DNA of 64,000 bases from Ktedonobacter racemifer DSM 44963. Its GTDB lineage: Bacteria; Chloroflexota; Ktedonobacteria; Ktedonobacterales; Ktedonobacteraceae. The stretch lies in NCBI RefSeq assembly GCF_000178855.1, contig NZ_ADVG01000005.1, positions 496,001 to 560,000 of the forward strand. Reading direction: 5' to 3'. Below, in pieces: positions 36,086-44,730 of the stretch; position 1 is the first letter of the stretch, and each line of letters starts with the position of its first letter. Both the position numbers and the translations under genes were made by a program. The notes under the pieces were generated by a model, which did no database searches, was not told where the DNA came from, and saw only the letters and a program-made list of their open reading frames with translations.

Positions 36086-37453
36086 ATGTCATGGGAAACG
36101 TACCTTGCAGAGCAGCAGTTCCGCCACCAGGACGAGCTGCTGCAATTTCTCAGCATTCCCAGTATTTCGTCGCTGCCTTCCCACGCCGGTGAAGTGCAGC
36201 GAGCCGCTCAATGGGTAGCCGAACGTCTGGCAACAGCCGGTCTGGAACAGGTGCAGATCTTACCTACAGGGGGACACCCGGTTGTCTACGGAGAATGGCT
36301 CCATGCCCCTGGCAAGCCAACGATGCTCATCTACGGACATTTCGATACCCAGCCAGTAGACCCACTGGAACTCTGGGCCCACCCGCCTTTTGAGCCAACG
36401 ATTATCGACGATCGCGTCTATGCTCGCGGCGCATCGGATGATAAAGGAAATATGTTTACCCCCATCCTGGGCGTCGAGGCGCTGCTCAAGACCGAAGGGG
36501 CACTGCCGCTCAACGTCAAATTCTTCCTGGAGGGACAGGAGGAGATTGGCAGTCCGCAGTTGCCCGCCTTTGTAGCCAGCCATCGCGACCTGCTGGCATG
36601 CGATCTGGTGCTCAGTTCCGATGGCGTCCAGTATGGTGAAGATCAGCCCTCGCTGTTGCTGGCCTGTAAAGGACTGGCCGGTATCCAGATCGATGTGCGC
36701 GGTGCGAAAAGCGATCTGCACTCCGGCATCTATGGCGGGGCCGTGCCCAATCCCATTCACGCCCTGACTGCGCTGCTCGCCTCCCTGCGCAGCTCCGAAG
36801 GCGCCATTCTGGTAGAAGGCTTCTATGACAGCGTCCTCCCGCTCTCCGCCGAGGATCGCGCGGCCATCGCCGCCATTCCCTTCGACGCACAGGACTATCA
36901 GGAGCAAATCGGCGTGACTGCTCTCCTTGCCGAGCCTGGTTACACCTCCCAGGAGCATCTTGCGGCCAGGCCCACGCTGGAGATTAACGGCATCTGGGGA
37001 GGCTTCCAGGGCGAAGGCGTCAAAACCGTACTGCCCGCCGAAGCGCATGCCAAAATCACCTGCCGCCTGGTCGCCAACCAGGAGCCTGCCGCCATTGTCG
37101 AGCTACTCACCCGACACGTCGAAAAGCACGCGCCTCCCGGCGTTCAGGTCACCGTCCACGCCCTGCCCGGCACCGCCCGGCCCTATCTGATCCCCGCCGA
37201 TCACTGGGGCAACCAGGCAGCAGCCGACGTGCTACGGGAAATCTATGGCAAAGAGCCCTACTCCATCCGCGCGGGCGGCAGCATTCCCGTCTGCGAACTC
37301 TTCCTCAGCCACCTGGGAGCCTACACGGTCGGCTTCGCCTGGGGACTGATGGACGAGCAGATTCACGCCCCCAACGAGTTCTTCCGCCTGAGTAGCTTCC
37401 AGCGCGGGGCGGGTGCATATTGCAAGATCTTGCATCGCCTGGCGGAGAAATAA
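36086..37453 (+). CDS. M20-family dipeptidase
   Basis: Zinc-dependent peptidase of the M20 family (dipeptidase/CNDP type), 455 residues from the ATG at 36086 (MSWETYLAEQQFRHQDELLQ) after GGAGA. Metal site: His in YGHFDTQP, bridging Asp in GASDDKGN, catalytic Glu pair in EGQEEIGS, Asp in LSSDGVQY, and a late His in EQIHAPNEFF. The lid/dimerisation domain lies at about 190-380 (SDLHSGIYGGAVPNP). Cytoplasmic, no signal peptide. It would hydrolyse dipeptides or related amides. Downstream is a 29-bp hairpin that may end the transcript. Confidence 0.9.
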   Translation: MSWETYLAEQQFRHQDELLQFLSIPSISSLPSHAGEVQRAAQWVAERLATAGLEQVQILPTGGHPVVYGEWLHAPGKPTMLIYGHFDTQPVDPLELWAHPPFEPTIIDDRVYARGASDDKGNMFTPILGVEALLKTEGALPLNVKFFLEGQEEIGSPQLPAFVASHRDLLACDLVLSSDGVQYGEDQPSLLLACKGLAGIQIDVRGAKSDLHSGIYGGAVPNPIHALTALLASLRSSEGAILVEGFYDSVLPLSAEDRAAIAAIPFDAQDYQEQIGVTALLAEPGYTSQEHLAARPTLEINGIWGGFQGEGVKTVLPAEAHAKITCRLVANQEPAAIVELLTRHVEKHAPPGVQVTVHALPGTARPYLIPADHWGNQAAADVLREIYGKEPYSIRAGGSIPVCELFLSHLGAYTVGFAWGLMDEQIHAPNEFFRLSSFQRGAGAYCKILHRLAEK

Positions 37454-37489
37454 GAGAAGACAAAAAGAGAGCGAGCGTTCATTTTCCTA

Positions 37490-37558
37490 GGCACAAGAGG
37501 AAGGATGCGGATCTGCTCTCCGGACCTGGGAGCAGATCCGCATCCTTCCTCTTGTGCC
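37490..37558 (+). repeat. Hairpin with 29-bp perfect arms after M20 gene
   Basis: 37490-37518 (beginning GGCACAAGAGGAAGGATGCG) is the exact complement of 37530-37558; the loop is 11 bases. It starts 37 bases after the peptidase stop. No T-run follows, so it is longer than, but not typical of, an intrinsic terminator. It does not share the arm sequence of the 8445/9799/42923 palindromes. Confidence 0.85.
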
Positions 37559-37633
37559 AACCTTTCGGGCCTGTCTCAGCCATACAAACAACATCAATCT
37601 GATCAGTGCTGTGACGACTCCCCACGCCTAAAG

Positions 37634-37864
37634 GCTGTCACTTATACACAAATATGCGATCTTGAGAAAGAACACGGAAGCGATGCGCTGCAGGTGCCTC
37701 GTTTTTCCCCACACGAGAGGTGACACACGTTCGGTGAAAACGTCGCTTGTCTCGCCAAGCTGAAAGCACATCATTGTGCATCAAGGGGCGTTTTTTCAAC
37801 ACCTTTCCCTCGCATCATTCTGAGGATCTTCTACAAACGTTCATATTTGTGTATAAGTGACAGC
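37634..37864. mobile_element. 231-bp MITE inserted in an IS605-type end
   Basis: 23-bp perfect inverted ends (GCTGTCACTTATACACAAAT... at 37634-37656 and 37842-37864) are flanked by an 11-bp direct repeat CGCCTAAAGGC (37625-37635 and 37864-37874) that overlaps the ends by a base or two. The duplicated sequence is the hairpin of an IS200/IS605 right end (CCCCACGCCTAAAGGCGGGG if rejoined). So the MITE split a TnpB-element end. A single related end is at 53989-54009. Confidence 0.8.
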
Positions 37865-38069
37865 GCCTAAAGGCGGGGATCTCCTCATCTTGCTTCGGCT
37901 TTGCACGCTTGGAGAGATTGGCAGGCGCAATATCTTCAAACACGATCGTTTCACAGGTATTCACCAAACGACGTGACCATTGGTGCAGGTAATCTTGTCT
38001 CTGATGGCAAACCTTGCAATGGAGACAAGCAACTCGCTTGACTGCCTTCTTGAGTCGAAACGCTTTCCG
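37865..38069 (-). pseudogene. TnpB (OrfB) fragment
   Basis: The minus strand reads RLKKAVKRVACLHCKVCHQR, then DYLHQWSRRLVNTCETIVFE and DIAPANLSKRAKPKQDEE. This is the central TnpB region with the second RuvC acidic residue (IVFEDI). Neither the first RuvC segment nor the zinc ribbon is present. It runs into an IS605-type end hairpin disrupted by the MITE. Confidence 0.7.
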
Positions 38070-38116
38070 ATGGGGTGATAAACGTGTATCAGGTCACCAA
38101 ACTATCTCAGTACCTC

Positions 38117-38175
38117 TGTGACAGAGAAGAACCAGCCGCAAGACACTGAATTGCGGCTGGTTCTTCTCTGTCACA
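38117..38175. repeat. Hairpin with 25-bp perfect arms
   Basis: 38117-38141 (TGTGACAGAGAAGAACCAGC...) pairs exactly with 38151-38175, loop GACACTGAA. It lies 58 bases beyond the stop of the minus-strand IS1634 transposase and may be its terminator or part of that element's end. Confidence 0.8.
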
Positions 38176-38232
38176 ATTAGTATTTACACTGCTTCTGCCG
38201 CCACAAGGTGCATTAACCCACATTTCGCAGTT

Positions 38233-39891
38233 TCAACTGGAGGAAAGATAGATTTGTTCGTAGAGCGGCCCGAAGAGGAATAAAATGAGGCGATGAACCG
38301 TTTGAAGACGCAAAACCAGGGTATGGGAGGAAGAGGGGGTCTGGATATGGAGCAATTCAATCCCCTCAAAACATTGGAAGACCCAACGCATCGTCGGGCG
38401 CGCGGTGGGCTTGTTGAGTTGATCGGGAATGGTCTGGGCTGTTTCGGCTAAGCGCGTGCGCAGACGAAACTCTGCCAAGCGATAGACCAACAAGCACAGC
38501 ACCATAATCAGGCTGAGCGCCATGATCCGTTCCGGTTTTTTCACGAACACGGAGGAAGCCAAGAACAAGGGATCTTTGAGAAAGCGAAACCCGCGCTCGA
38601 CGCCCCCTTGCTCTTTGTAGATGGTAGTCAGCTCCTGATCAGAAAGCTCCGTCTCCTCCAAGATATTGGCCCCTACAATCCAGCAGGCTTTCCGAAAGGC
38701 TTCTTGTTCAACTCGTTCTTGGTTCACGCTCACCGTCGCCACAACTTGCCACTCCGTTGTGAGCGGACTTCCCTCCTTGCTGGGTCGTCCCCGCTTGGCA
38801 TGACGCACATGAGCCACCAGCTCATACGAGAGATCCAGCCAGATCGGTTGGCCTTTCGTCTCCCGAACCAGCGCTGCCTGGGCATCCGTTTCGCAGGCAA
38901 AGCGACGCGTGCCCAGGTGCCAGCACTTTTTCTCCCACTCGCTGTGCGCACGCGTGACCTGGCGCTGGAGCGTGGCCTGGCTCCGCTGCTTTGAAGCTGA
39001 GGTGTACACAATGACCCAGCGTTCCTTGCCCTGCGGCAGATCCATGCTGCGGCTCACCCAATGCGTGCTGCCGTCTTCTGAACTGTGCCAGGTCTCATAT
39101 GTGTACGCCAGCGCCTCTTTGGCACCTGTTGAGGTCTCCGACACCCGGCTGACCCACTTGACCTTCGCCTGATTCAAGGTGCGCATATTCGCTTCGCTGT
39201 ACACACCATTGTCGGCTACATAAACGGCTGGCGTCTCATCACTCACCCGCAACTGTTCCTGGATAGTCTGGATCGTTGCCAATAAGCTGACCTTATCGCT
39301 GCTGTTGCCAGCAAGGGGTTGCAGAAAAAGCGGAATATCCCCCTCGTGGGTAGTGGCCAGAGCCAGCATCCACTGTTTGAGATCCTCGCGATGGTCGCGT
39401 GAATAGCCATAGGTGATGGCGATCACTGCTGGATCAGCCCCTACTGCCGTTTCTTCCTTGGCTGAGGCATACTCCCCACTGACGGAGAAGGATGTGGTAT
39501 CCACATGGACCTGCTTGGCAGAGATCCCAAAGATCTGGCGGGCTCGCCAAGCAATCCCAGCAAACAGTTTGGTGGGATCATGGGCGTAGAGCCAATCCAG
39601 CGTGCGTCCGAGGCAATCGTCATTAAGCATCTCTGCCGTGATCCCCTTCCCCAGCAGGTGTTCGACAGGCTTGTTGGCAAAGTATTGCGGGACTAAATAC
39701 AACTGACGATTGCTGAACCCCAATCCATTGAGGATCATCGCCATTGTTGCCGTTCCCACGCTCACCTGTTGTCGATGGTTGGGATCTTGTTCATCTAACC
39801 AGGCGGCCAGACCGATTTCTTGGCACACTCCCGCCACAATCCCCAGGTGATCCAGTCGTTTATTCACATACCCCTCTGTGGCTTTTGGCAT
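38233..39891 (-). CDS. IS1634-family transposase
   Basis: Complete 552-residue transposase. N-terminal DUF4277-type domain (KRLDHLGIVAGVCQEIGLAA), catalytic Asp in QVHVDTTSFSVSGEY, second Asp in YVADNGVYSEANM, and Glu in GGVERGFRFLKDPLFLASSV, the family signature. A leucine-rich C-terminus follows (ALSLIMVLCLLVYRLAEFRL). ATG at 39891. The terminal repeats could not be defined confidently; a loose similarity exists between about 38112 and 39975. The gene looks intact. Confidence 0.88.
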   Translation of the reverse strand: MPKATEGYVNKRLDHLGIVAGVCQEIGLAAWLDEQDPNHRQQVSVGTATMAMILNGLGFSNRQLYLVPQYFANKPVEHLLGKGITAEMLNDDCLGRTLDWLYAHDPTKLFAGIAWRARQIFGISAKQVHVDTTSFSVSGEYASAKEETAVGADPAVIAITYGYSRDHREDLKQWMLALATTHEGDIPLFLQPLAGNSSDKVSLLATIQTIQEQLRVSDETPAVYVADNGVYSEANMRTLNQAKVKWVSRVSETSTGAKEALAYTYETWHSSEDGSTHWVSRSMDLPQGKERWVIVYTSASKQRSQATLQRQVTRAHSEWEKKCWHLGTRRFACETDAQAALVRETKGQPIWLDLSYELVAHVRHAKRGRPSKEGSPLTTEWQVVATVSVNQERVEQEAFRKACWIVGANILEETELSDQELTTIYKEQGGVERGFRFLKDPLFLASSVFVKKPERIMALSLIMVLCLLVYRLAEFRLRTRLAETAQTIPDQLNKPTARPTMRWVFQCFEGIELLHIQTPSSSHTLVLRLQTVHRLILFLFGPLYEQIYLSSS

Positions 39892-40019
39892 CTTGCGCCC
39901 TCCAGGCTAAATTCTCTGCTCTCCATGCCGCAACACATCGGTGACGTTTCTGGGCTATCGTCCCTCACAGATAGGTTCCTTGACCAAACGAGTGAAGCCA
40001 CTACAATGCCGTGCATTGC

Positions 40020-41210
40020 TTAGTCTGGACTCCAGACCTGGACGGTCTTATCATCGCTTGCCGAAGCAATGAAGCGGCCATCGGGCGACCATGCTATCCC
40101 CGTCACTTTGTCGGAGTGGCCAGTATAGGCAAAAACATTTCTCCCAGTCAGAGCATCGCAGACCTGGACGGTCTTATCATCACTTGAGGTGGCAATGCGC
40201 TTCCCATCGGGCGACCACGCTACATCATTGACTCCAGAAGAATCAAACCAATTTCCATGAACCGGATAGTGACCAAGAAGCTTGCCTGTGGAAACACGCC
40301 AGACCTCCAGTTCCGTGTTATCCTGAGAATAAACGGCGAGGCACTGATGATCAGGTGACCACGCTACCGTGTCATCAACGAGAACATCAGGATAGACGAT
40401 GACATCACTGCCATCGGAGGCATCCCAGGACTCCGTTCTATGGTCAGAATTGCAGAAGAGACGTTTCCCATCGGGCGACCACCCTAGCTGCGCGCTGGTG
40501 CCAACACCGACATGGGTGTAAGCCAGCGTACCGTTGGCCGCCTCCCAGACCTGCACGGTGTTATCCCAACTTGCCGATACGATATGTTTCCCATCGGGCG
40601 ACCATGCGACAGCACTCACACTATCTGAATGGCCAGTGTAGGTGAAAACAGGGGTCCCGTTGGTGGCGTTCCACATCTGGACAGTATACGCCCAGATATC
40701 AAAAATGTTCCCATGAGAATCCGGTGGTTTTTGCCCGACAATACTGTTCACGGGAGCAGCAATGAATTGGCCATCAGGTGACCACACAGCGTCACCGAAA
40801 CAGAGTTGCCATGGATCGAAGGATGGCAAGGCAGAGCGACCGGAACCTCTGGAAGCGTCTGTATACGTGCAAACAGGGGTGCCGCTGAAGGCTGCCCACA
40901 CCTGCGCATTCACGCCGGATGAGACGATGCGCTGACTATCAAGTGACCACGTCAGCCCACCTATGTTAGAACGGCTACAGTAGGTAAAGAGAGATCTTCC
41001 CGATGATTTCGACGGCCTGATGCTCGACGAATTGCTGATTGTCTGGGCAAGAAAAAACGCGGCTGTTCCTCCTCCAACGCAGAGACCCCCTCCAATGAGG
41101 CACCCGGCTCCTATCAGGGCAGTCCGGCGCGAGAAGCGCGATGCCCCTGGCTTGGTCAGGTTTGACTGAAGTGGCGAGTCATTGAATGATTGGTTCCCAT
41201 GATCCATCAT
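40020..41210 (-). CDS. Exported WD40-repeat protein
   Basis: 396 residues from the ATG at 41210, after AAAGGAGC. The N-terminus has a twin-arginine-like stretch FSRRTALIGAGCLIGGGLCV followed by a hydrophobic segment, so it is probably anchored or exported; GAGC could be a lipobox. Then about seven WD40 blades with the repeated motif AWSPDGKHIVSASWDNTVQV (WSPDG occurs at least six times), which would form one propeller. The repeats bind proteins or peptides; no enzymatic domain is fused. Its 5' neighbour is an ISAzo13 insertion, which may have removed its native promoter region. Confidence 0.82.
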   Translation of the reverse strand: MMDHGNQSFNDSPLQSNLTKPGASRFSRRTALIGAGCLIGGGLCVGGGTAAFFLAQTISNSSSIRPSKSSGRSLFTYCSRSNIGGLTWSLDSQRIVSSGVNAQVWAAFSGTPVCTYTDASRGSGRSALPSFDPWQLCFGDAVWSPDGQFIAAPVNSIVGQKPPDSHGNIFDIWAYTVQMWNATNGTPVFTYTGHSDSVSAVAWSPDGKHIVSASWDNTVQVWEAANGTLAYTHVGVGTSAQLGWSPDGKRLFCNSDHRTESWDASDGSDVIVYPDVLVDDTVAWSPDHQCLAVYSQDNTELEVWRVSTGKLLGHYPVHGNWFDSSGVNDVAWSPDGKRIATSSDDKTVQVCDALTGRNVFAYTGHSDKVTGIAWSPDGRFIASASDDKTVQVWSPD

Positions 41211-41395
41211 AAAAGCTCCTTTGCAACTCTCTGTGGGTAGAGCGCAAATCATGTGTTTGCAGTAAAAGTTCCTCTTGAAATGATTGTAGGAGTTTTGGGC
41301 AAATTGTGCCAGGTACCCAGGAGCGACGGATCAGAAAGGTTACCGCTATTTTAAACACATCAGCTCTGCGCCTCTCAATTCCCGGATTCCTGTTA

Positions 41396-42710
41396 GGGAC
41401 TCTCAAATAATTAATTATCCCTGCCAACAGGCAGAGAATACATGATATCTACGAACCATTTCTCCAGGGAAGGCCATCGCTGGAGGTGGGTTTCCACCCC
41501 TTGCATGGCTTCCTTCGTCAGCTTCACCCCGGTCTGATAGGTGGTCGTCACCAATTCGACCATCGGATGGTTCCCTTTCCAGGTCATCGTTTTGGCAAAT
41601 TGGATGACGGCATCCACTGAATCGAGCAAGGACCCATTCCAATGCTGTTCTAAAATGCCCCAACAGCGCTCAACCGGATTGTATTTGCTATGATAGGGTG
41701 GATAATACGCCAGACGGACGGCGATCTGATACTGTTGCACAAATTCGAGCAAACGCTGCATAAACTGGGTGCGACGACTGTGATTCTCCGGTCCATTATC
41801 CACATTGATGACGAGGGTCTTGATGTGGGAAAAGCGCTCTTTCACGCTCTCCCACCACTGCACCAGACGATCCACCAGACAGTCGCTGGTCACTTTGGAG
41901 GCGACTCCGTACAGAAAGAACTCATCGGAAGCGGGCAGGAAAATCCCCACTGGTGTCACTGTGGCTTTTGCCTCAAAATCATGGTCAGCCGCTTTGGTTA
42001 GCACGCGACTCTTTCCTCCTCGTGCAAAGGGACCAACTTTGACTGTCGCCTTGGCATCCATCGAAAGACGTAAGGTCGAGTCTTGCGCATCTGCCTCCTC
42101 ATTGACCTGTTTTAGATGCTCGAAGATGATATCCGTTTCTGGGAGTTTTTTTGGGGTTGCGTCTTGGCCACCTTTCTGAGAGAATATCCCAGCGCGTTGA
42201 GCTTGGTCGTGATCGTGACTGCCGTTGGTAATTCAGCATCGGTGTAATGGAACGTCGTGATCAACTGGCGACGGACTTCTGCGGCAGTCAGACGCGTATA
42301 GAGTCGAGTACTGCGAAACTGCGGATCGGCCTGGCTTTGCCCATCCACAATGGTGATGAGATCCTTCAGCAAGTTCGGCAGATGCTCTTCACTGCGTTTC
42401 CTGCCTCGAAGCTTGAAGGCATCTACACACACCCGTCCGCTTTTCAGTTCATGCTCGCCTTTCCTGATCGTTGCACGATTCCAGCCCAACTCCTCTTTGG
42501 CTCGACGTTGCCCTCCTTCTCCCAATGCTCGTACCGTCCGTGCCATAAAAAGACGACGAGCGCTGCCTTTTAATTCATTTGCTGTCTTGATCAGTAACTC
42601 TTTCACCTCCTCCGTCAGTTCCATCTTTCATCCTCCCGTAGCTTTTTTGCTTCTAGTCTATCATCTCTAGGCAAGGATGTTTCTGGGGTGATTTAATTTT
42701 TTAGCTTCCC
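41396..42710 (-). mobile_element. ISAzo13-family element, copy 1 (1315 bp)
   Basis: Imperfect terminal repeats GGGACTCTCAAATAATTAAT (41396 on) and GGGAAGCTAAAAAATTAAAT (42710, minus strand), flanked by TTA on both sides (41393-41395, 42711-42713). Nearly identical in sequence to copy 2, which has exactly the same length once its inserted cassette is removed. Two reading frames are joined by an A7 slippery run. Confidence 0.88.
41411..42624 (-). CDS. ISAzo13-family transposase (two frames joined by -1 frameshift)
   Basis: Frame 1 (42624-42112, start MELTEEVKELLIKTANELKG) gives the N-terminal domain and would stop after KTQPQKNSQKRISSSSI. At CAAAAAAAC (A7, about 42153) a -1 slip leads to KLPETDIIFEHLKQVNEEA and on into frame 2, which ends at 41411. 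Frame 2 holds the DDE core: Asp in RLSMDAKATVKVGP, Asp in VINVDNGPENHS, Glu in HSKYNPVERCWG. Copy 2 has the same A7, so the shift is probably programmed rather than a mutation. Full product about 400 residues. Confidence 0.85.
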
Positions 42711-42922
42711 TTAGTGGTATTTGTGGGGAGCAGAAAAGCGTTGGCACTGGCTGTCAGGAACAACCAGACCATTGTTAGGCAGACGGCACTTCAGCAGTTG
42801 CTGATCGAATCCCCAGGGAAAAATACAAAAGCTCACACTTGAGTGAACGTAGCCCTTTCTGGGCTACGTTCCTATTCCAACTTTTGGTTCCTACTATTCA
42901 CAAACCCCTACCAGCCCCTTAA

Positions 42923-43001
42923 GGCCCTTGAGTACGAATGGAACCGGAAGACAACGCTAAGCGCTTAGCGTTGTCTTCCGTTCCATTCGTACTCAAGGGC
43001 C
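42923..43001. repeat. 79-bp near-perfect palindrome (hairpin family copy 3)
   Basis: 39-40 base arms with a single unpaired G, no loop. The arm GAGTACGAATGGAACCGG and centre ACAACGCTAAGC recall copy 1 (ACAACGCTAG). It lies about 50 bases upstream of the MarR operator, so it could affect transcription of that operon. Confidence 0.93.
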
Positions 43002-43049
43002 AAATACGCGCTCCTCCTCTTGACAAAGGAAGCACTGCTGGCTTAATAT

Positions 43050-43061
43050 GTGTATATACAC
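43050..43061. promoter_or_regulatory. Putative MarR operator 1
   Basis: GTGTATATACAC, a perfect 12-bp dyad 20 bases before the marR start. A very similar dyad (GTGTAATTACAC) precedes the next gene, so both are likely binding sites of the MarR protein encoded between them. Confidence 0.6.
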
Positions 43062-43081
43062 TTTTACAAAGAGGGAAAGAA

Positions 43082-43516
43082 ATGGCTAGGCCGGACTTTT
43101 TTGATGTACGTCAATGCGTGTGCGCGGCCCTTCGTCATGCTGATCGCGCAATTACCCAAACCTATGACGAGATCCTTGCTCCGAGCGGTCTGCACATCAC
43201 GCAGTTTACGCTGCTCGCGGGCCTTGCTCAGGCTGCTCCCATCTCTATCAACCGCCTAGCGGAACTGATGGGGATGGATCGGACGACCTTGACGCGCAAT
43301 CTCGGCCCGTTACGCCAGCAGGGATGGGTTCGAGTTGAGGAGGGCGAAGATCATCGGGTGCGGGTTGTGACACTCACCGAAGAGGGCAAACAGGTTCTTG
43401 CGCAGGCCATGCCATTCTGGCAACAGGCCCAGAAACAGATGATTCAACAGCTTGGCTTAGAACATGTTGAGGCATTACTCGCTGAACTCTCGACGGCGGT
43501 CGAGTCACGTCACTAG
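43082..43516 (+). CDS. MarR-family transcriptional repressor
   Basis: 144 residues from the ATG at 43082 (MARPDFFDVRQCVCAALRHA) after GAGGGA; an earlier in-frame start would run through the palindrome. Winged helix-turn-helix: SINRLAELMGMDRTTLTRNL recognition helix, and wing GWVRVEEGEDHRVRVVTLTE. Helical dimerisation ends. A Cys pair near the N-terminus (RQCVCAAL) could sense oxidants, as in OhrR-like members, but this is speculative. It probably represses itself and the following membrane-protein gene through the two 12-bp dyads. Confidence 0.88.
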   Translation: MARPDFFDVRQCVCAALRHADRAITQTYDEILAPSGLHITQFTLLAGLAQAAPISINRLAELMGMDRTTLTRNLGPLRQQGWVRVEEGEDHRVRVVTLTEEGKQVLAQAMPFWQQAQKQMIQQLGLEHVEALLAELSTAVESRH

Positions 43517-43539
43517 CGCCTTCTTTTTTCTCCCATTAC

Positions 43540-43551
43540 GTGTAATTACAC
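43540..43551. promoter_or_regulatory. Putative MarR operator 2
   Basis: GTGTAATTACAC, a perfect dyad 18 bases before the start of the membrane protein at 43570, in the same relative place as operator 1 before marR. Confidence 0.6.
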
Positions 43552-43569
43552 CTATTAAGGAGAGCGTAT

Positions 43570-44127
43570 ATGAACCTTGCATTTCTTGCATTTCTGGTCA
43601 GTGTGATGGTTAGCCTGCTTTCCTTCACACTGATTGCTTCCTGGTATGTTGTTCCCCGTTTGTCGAAGCAACCGTATATGCAGGCATTACTCCCATTGGT
43701 CCTGCTAAATGTGTTTCGGACAGGGGGGGTAGTGTTTCTGCTCCCACAGGTGATGGGAGGGACTCTTCCGTCTGACTTTGCCGTCCCCGCTGCTTATGGC
43801 GATCTCCTCACGGCCGTCTTAGCTTTGCTGACTGCCCTCGTGCTACGGCTTCGGCCAGGGTTGGCCCTCCCGCTTGTTTGGCTGCTCAACATTGTGGGGT
43901 TCGCCGATCTGTTGTTCGCCACATACAAAGGCGTGGTAGTCGGCTTTCCATCCTTCCACGTTGGGGTTGCTTGGTTTATCCCAACCGTGTATGTGCCGCT
44001 CTTAATAGTGAACCATGTCGTTGTCTTCTGGTTCCTGCTGCGGGTTATGCCATCCGCTGTCAAGATTGCTCCTGCCCCACTAAACGCGCTTGCCAGTGTA
44101 CAGGAAGGCGCTCCCAACAGGCAGTAA
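43570..44127 (+). CDS. Multi-pass membrane protein controlled by MarR
   Basis: 185 residues with about five membrane helices (FLAFLVSVMVSLLSFTLIAS; MQALLPLVLLNVFRTGGVVF; LLTAVLALLTALVLRL; LALPLVWLLNIVGFADLLFA; FIPTVYVPLLIVNHVVVFWF). I do not recognise a named family. ATG at 43570 after AAGGAGAG, 53 bases after marR. The dyad upstream suggests repression by that regulator. The last 68 bases overlap the tail of a fragment on the other strand. Confidence 0.75.
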   Translation: MNLAFLAFLVSVMVSLLSFTLIASWYVVPRLSKQPYMQALLPLVLLNVFRTGGVVFLLPQVMGGTLPSDFAVPAAYGDLLTAVLALLTALVLRLRPGLALPLVWLLNIVGFADLLFATYKGVVVGFPSFHVGVAWFIPTVYVPLLIVNHVVVFWFLLRVMPSAVKIAPAPLNALASVQEGAPNRQ

Positions 44128-44355
44128 CGATGGTGAGGAGCTGCGAGCCGTCGATCACGGTGAGCCAGCCGCGTGAGCGGCCCATTTCGCACGCGTGGAT
44201 GGCCTCGCTGGTGAAGGTGGAGGTGGTAACGAAGATTAGCTCGCGGGCGGCAAAGTTTTCGCGTGCGCCCATAAATTCGCGGATCTGGGGCGAGTCAACC
44301 GTGGTGCGAGGAGCGTAGCGTTTGCACTGCACAATCAGGACATTGCTGGTAAATT
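44060..44355 (-). pseudogene. Mrr-type restriction endonuclease fragment
   Basis: The minus strand reads SNVLIVQCKRYAPRTTVDSP, then QIREFMGARENFAARELIFV and TTSTFTSEAIHACEMGRSRG. The VQCKRY (Q-x-K) motif, QIREFMG and the TTSxFTxEA segment are typical of Mrr/PD-(D/E)XK nucleases acting on modified DNA. Only the last 95 or so residues remain; the part with the first catalytic acids is gone, probably lost when the 44381-44730 element arrived. Confidence 0.75.
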
Positions 44356-44380
44356 AACCGAAGGGCTGACAGTTTTTGAA

Positions 44381-44730
44381 CTGAAGGGTGGAAATTTGCA
44401 TTGAAGGGTTGGAATCAACTGCCTCTCTTGAGACGAAGCCGCCCCGAGAGCGGCTTGTTCCACGCGTTTTCTGTAAATTCGGAGCACGACACGGCGACCT
44501 CGATCCGGCGAATCCGCTCGTCAGCTGATACGGATCAGACAGCTCTGGTGTGCAGACGGCTCATGCGCTGGTCACACACAGGCTGAAAAGTGGGAAGACA
44601 CGAGCGTGAGAAGGGTCGGGCACGAGAGGTGAATTTACAAAAACGGTGCGTAACGATCCGCCTCTGGGGCGGTTTTTCCAGGCACCCTCGCGTCAAGTTC
44701 CATCCTTTAGTGCAAATTTCCACCCTTCAG
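44381..44730. mobile_element. 350-bp MITE next to ISAzo13 copy 2
   Basis: CTGAAGGGTGGAAATTTGCA (44381-44400) is exactly repeated in inverse at 44711-44730, with looser pairing to about 34 bases. The interior is non-coding with small hairpins. Its right end shares its last G with the first base of ISAzo13 copy 2, so the IS inserted precisely at its edge. Confidence 0.7.

Larger units (their letters stand above)
42711..43081. other. Gene tail, terminator and palindrome upstream of marR
   Basis: A plus-strand frame ends in ALALAVRNNQTIVRQTALQQ and stops at 42841; removing ISAzo13 copy 1 and one TTA joins it in frame to about 45 codons left of the IS (near 41270-41395), so an unknown small gene may have been split. 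A GC-rich hairpin (GAACGTAGCCC, 42845-42855/42861-42871) follows as its terminator. Then come the palindrome at 42923 and the marR promoter. Confidence 0.4.

Noticed and set aside
38100..39990. Defined terminal inverted repeats for the IS1634 element
   Set aside because: Only a loose similarity between the two flanks was found; not enough to place ends.
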